Source: Thermoanaerobaculales bacterium (lineage in GTDB: Bacteria; Acidobacteriota; Thermoanaerobaculia; Thermoanaerobaculales; Sulfomarinibacteraceae). Taken from it: 64,000 nt of DNA. Both the position numbers and the translations under genes were made by a program. Below are positions 62,838 through 64,000 of the stretch, piece after piece. A model generated the notes under the pieces. It was not told where the DNA came from and did no database searches. It saw nothing but the letters and a program-made list of their open reading frames with translations. Within the stretch, counting starts at the first letter, position 1, and every line of letters begins with the position of its first letter. The stretch covers positions 7,212 through 71,211 of the forward strand of contig JAOZPW010000001.1 of assembly GCA_029932545.1 (NCBI GenBank), in the 5' to 3' direction.

Positions 62838-63917
62838 ATGCATGGCGTGATGCCGGCGGGTGAGATTCTCGACGCGGTAATCGATGGTCGGCGGTTGCAA
62901 CCGGAAGAAATTTCGGCGTTGTTCGAAGGTGGCGATCTGTTGGAACTCGGCCAGGCGGCCGGGGCCGTTCGTAGGCGGAAAACCGATGGCGCCGAGGCGA
63001 CCTACATCATCGATCGCAACATCAACTACACCAACGTCTGCATCTATCGATGCCGATTCTGCGCATTCTATCGACCGGTTGGGCACGACGAGGCGTATGT
63101 GCTGTCCGCTGATAAGATCGCCGAAAAGGTTGCCGAAACCGTCGCGGCCGGAGGCACCGGAATTCTGCTCCAAGGGGGTGTTCATCCGGACATTGGTCTC
63201 GAAGACTACGAGACCATGCTGCGCTCTCTCAAGCGCAAATTTCCACAGATTCACCTTCATGCCTTCTCCGTTCCAGAAATTTGGTACATCGCCAAGGTTG
63301 AACGGCGTCCGGTTCGTGAGGTCATCCAGCGAATGATCGATGCCGGGCTGGACTCCATTCCCGGTGGCGGCGCCGAGATCTTAGAAGATGAGACGCGCAA
63401 GCGCATTCTCTCCCGTGCCAAGGCGCCGACTGAGGTGTGGCTCGACGTGCACAGGGAGGCGCATGATCTGGGTCTGCGCACGACGGGCACCATGATGTTC
63501 GGAGTCGGCGAACCCATCAGCGCCCGGGTGAAGCACCTGATGGGCATTCGAGACCTCCAGGACCAGACCGGTGGCTTTACGGCCTTCATTCCCTGGACTT
63601 TTCAGGACTTTCAGACCGACCTCGAGGGAGAAGTCAAAACCTCCGGGGGCTTCGACTACCTGAAAACCCTGGCCATTTCCCGCCTGGCCCTGGACAATGT
63701 CGAACATGTGCAGGGCTCGTGGGTCACTCAGGGACCCAAAGTGGGTGAGGTTTCACTCGTGTTCGGAGCGGATGATCTGGGATCAATCATGCTCGAGGAG
63801 AACGTCGTCGCCGCAGCGGGCGCCCAGTATCGGATGACCCAGGGCGACATGGAACGCATCATCTCGGATGCAGGCTTCAGGCCACGACAGCGGCGGACGT
63901 TGTATGAGGCGCTGTAG
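62838..63917 (+). CDS. mqnC: Cyclic dehypoxanthine futalosine synthase MqnC (radical SAM)
   Basis: The 359-residue protein has a radical SAM cluster at Cys68, Cys72 and Cys75 (NVCIYRCRFCAFYRP), preceded by IIDRNINYTN, the MqnC form. LLQGGVHPDIGLEDYE, HAFSVPEI and SIPGGGAEILEDETR follow. It makes the naphthoquinone precursor in the futalosine route to menaquinone. No other mqn gene is in the window. The closely related MqnE would have INPTNICINRC-like motifs and fits less well. The TAG stop is formed by the end of the dispersed repeat. Confidence 0.93.
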   Translation: MHGVMPAGEILDAVIDGRRLQPEEISALFEGGDLLELGQAAGAVRRRKTDGAEATYIIDRNINYTNVCIYRCRFCAFYRPVGHDEAYVLSADKIAEKVAETVAAGGTGILLQGGVHPDIGLEDYETMLRSLKRKFPQIHLHAFSVPEIWYIAKVERRPVREVIQRMIDAGLDSIPGGGAEILEDETRKRILSRAKAPTEVWLDVHREAHDLGLRTTGTMMFGVGEPISARVKHLMGIRDLQDQTGGFTAFIPWTFQDFQTDLEGEVKTSGGFDYLKTLAISRLALDNVEHVQGSWVTQGPKVGEVSLVFGADDLGSIMLEENVVAAAGAQYRMTQGDMERIISDAGFRPRQRRTLYEAL

Positions 63918-63996
63918 GGGCACGGCGTGCCGTGCCCGCAGTTCAGCAACCCGGGACCAACCCGAAAAGCCCGGGCACGGCACGCCGAGCCCCTAC
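63914..63996 (-). repeat. Dispersed 83-bp palindromic repeat, copy 2
   Basis: Reversed, this matches the copy at 19664-19745 over nearly its whole length, including the arms GGCACGGCGTGCCGTGCC and the middle CGGGCTTTTCGGGTTGG. Its first bases GTAG provide the TAG stop of mqnC. Confidence 0.85.
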
Positions 63997-64000
63997 CCAG

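Overview
This is a 64 kb stretch of bacterial chromosome with moderately high G+C, probably from an uncultured, diderm-type bacterium. It carries the replication-origin gene cluster, the F1 part of ATP synthase, a futalosine-pathway menaquinone gene and a tail-to-tail series of housekeeping operons. The gene order rpmH-rnpA-yidC-jag-mnmE-mnmG-rsmG-parA-parB-bactofilin-atpF'FHAGDC, a GyrB with the long insertion typical of Gram-negative bacteria, DUF4390 beside an NtrY-type kinase, and MqnC suggest an Acidobacteriota- or Desulfobacterota/Myxococcota-like lineage. Acidobacteriota is my best guess, with low confidence, because no rRNA gene is present.

Region 1 (1-6367) is the accessory part and the most interesting. 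It is a chromosomal integron: an IntI-type integrase (5348-6367, + strand) with the IntI-specific insert, preceded by its attI region and a good promoter. To its left are seven gene cassettes, all read on the - strand. They encode, from the integrase outward, a TPR protein, a DUF4288-like protein, a MazF-type toxin with its antitoxin, a GIY-YIG nuclease-like protein, an NTF2/SnoaL-like protein, a secreted protein and an exported coiled-coil protein. Each cassette is bounded by an attC site (RYYYAAC ... GTTRRRY palindrome). Three attCs belong to one nearly identical family. The most distal attC is cut by an IS256-family insertion sequence that runs off the left edge.

Region 2 (6368-12129) holds uvrA, smpB and a GAF/HD-GYP protein on the - strand. 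Region 3 (12223-19485, +) holds DUF4390, an NtrY-like sensor kinase whose start codon sits in the arm of a terminal-inverted-repeat element, a TPR protein, an RDD protein, a GT2 glycosyltransferase and xerC. Region 4 (19742-26236, mostly -) holds trmFO, dprA, a metallo-beta-lactamase-fold protein, pdxT, pdxS and a CPBP protease.

Region 5 (26233-43652) is the origin region. dnaA-dnaN-recF-gyrB-gyrA run leftward. rpmH-rnpA-yidC-jag-mnmEG-rsmG-parAB-bactofilin run rightward. A cluster of CTGTG-core repeats lies between dnaA and dnaN, and two parS-like sites lie inside coding sequence. Region 6 (43720-49514) encodes ATP synthase b', b, delta, alpha, gamma, beta and epsilon, without a and c.

Region 7 (49571-63917) has a sodium symporter, tRNA-Pro, lexA with a GAAC-N4-GTTC box, cutA, an RsbW/RsbV-like pair, a low-molecular-weight phosphatase, tRNA-Lys, tRNA-Leu, tig-clpP-clpX-lon-engB-rho and mqnC. 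Several intergenic regions carry palindromic repeats. One 82-83 bp element occurs twice, and in both copies its end supplies the TAG stop codon of the neighbouring gene.
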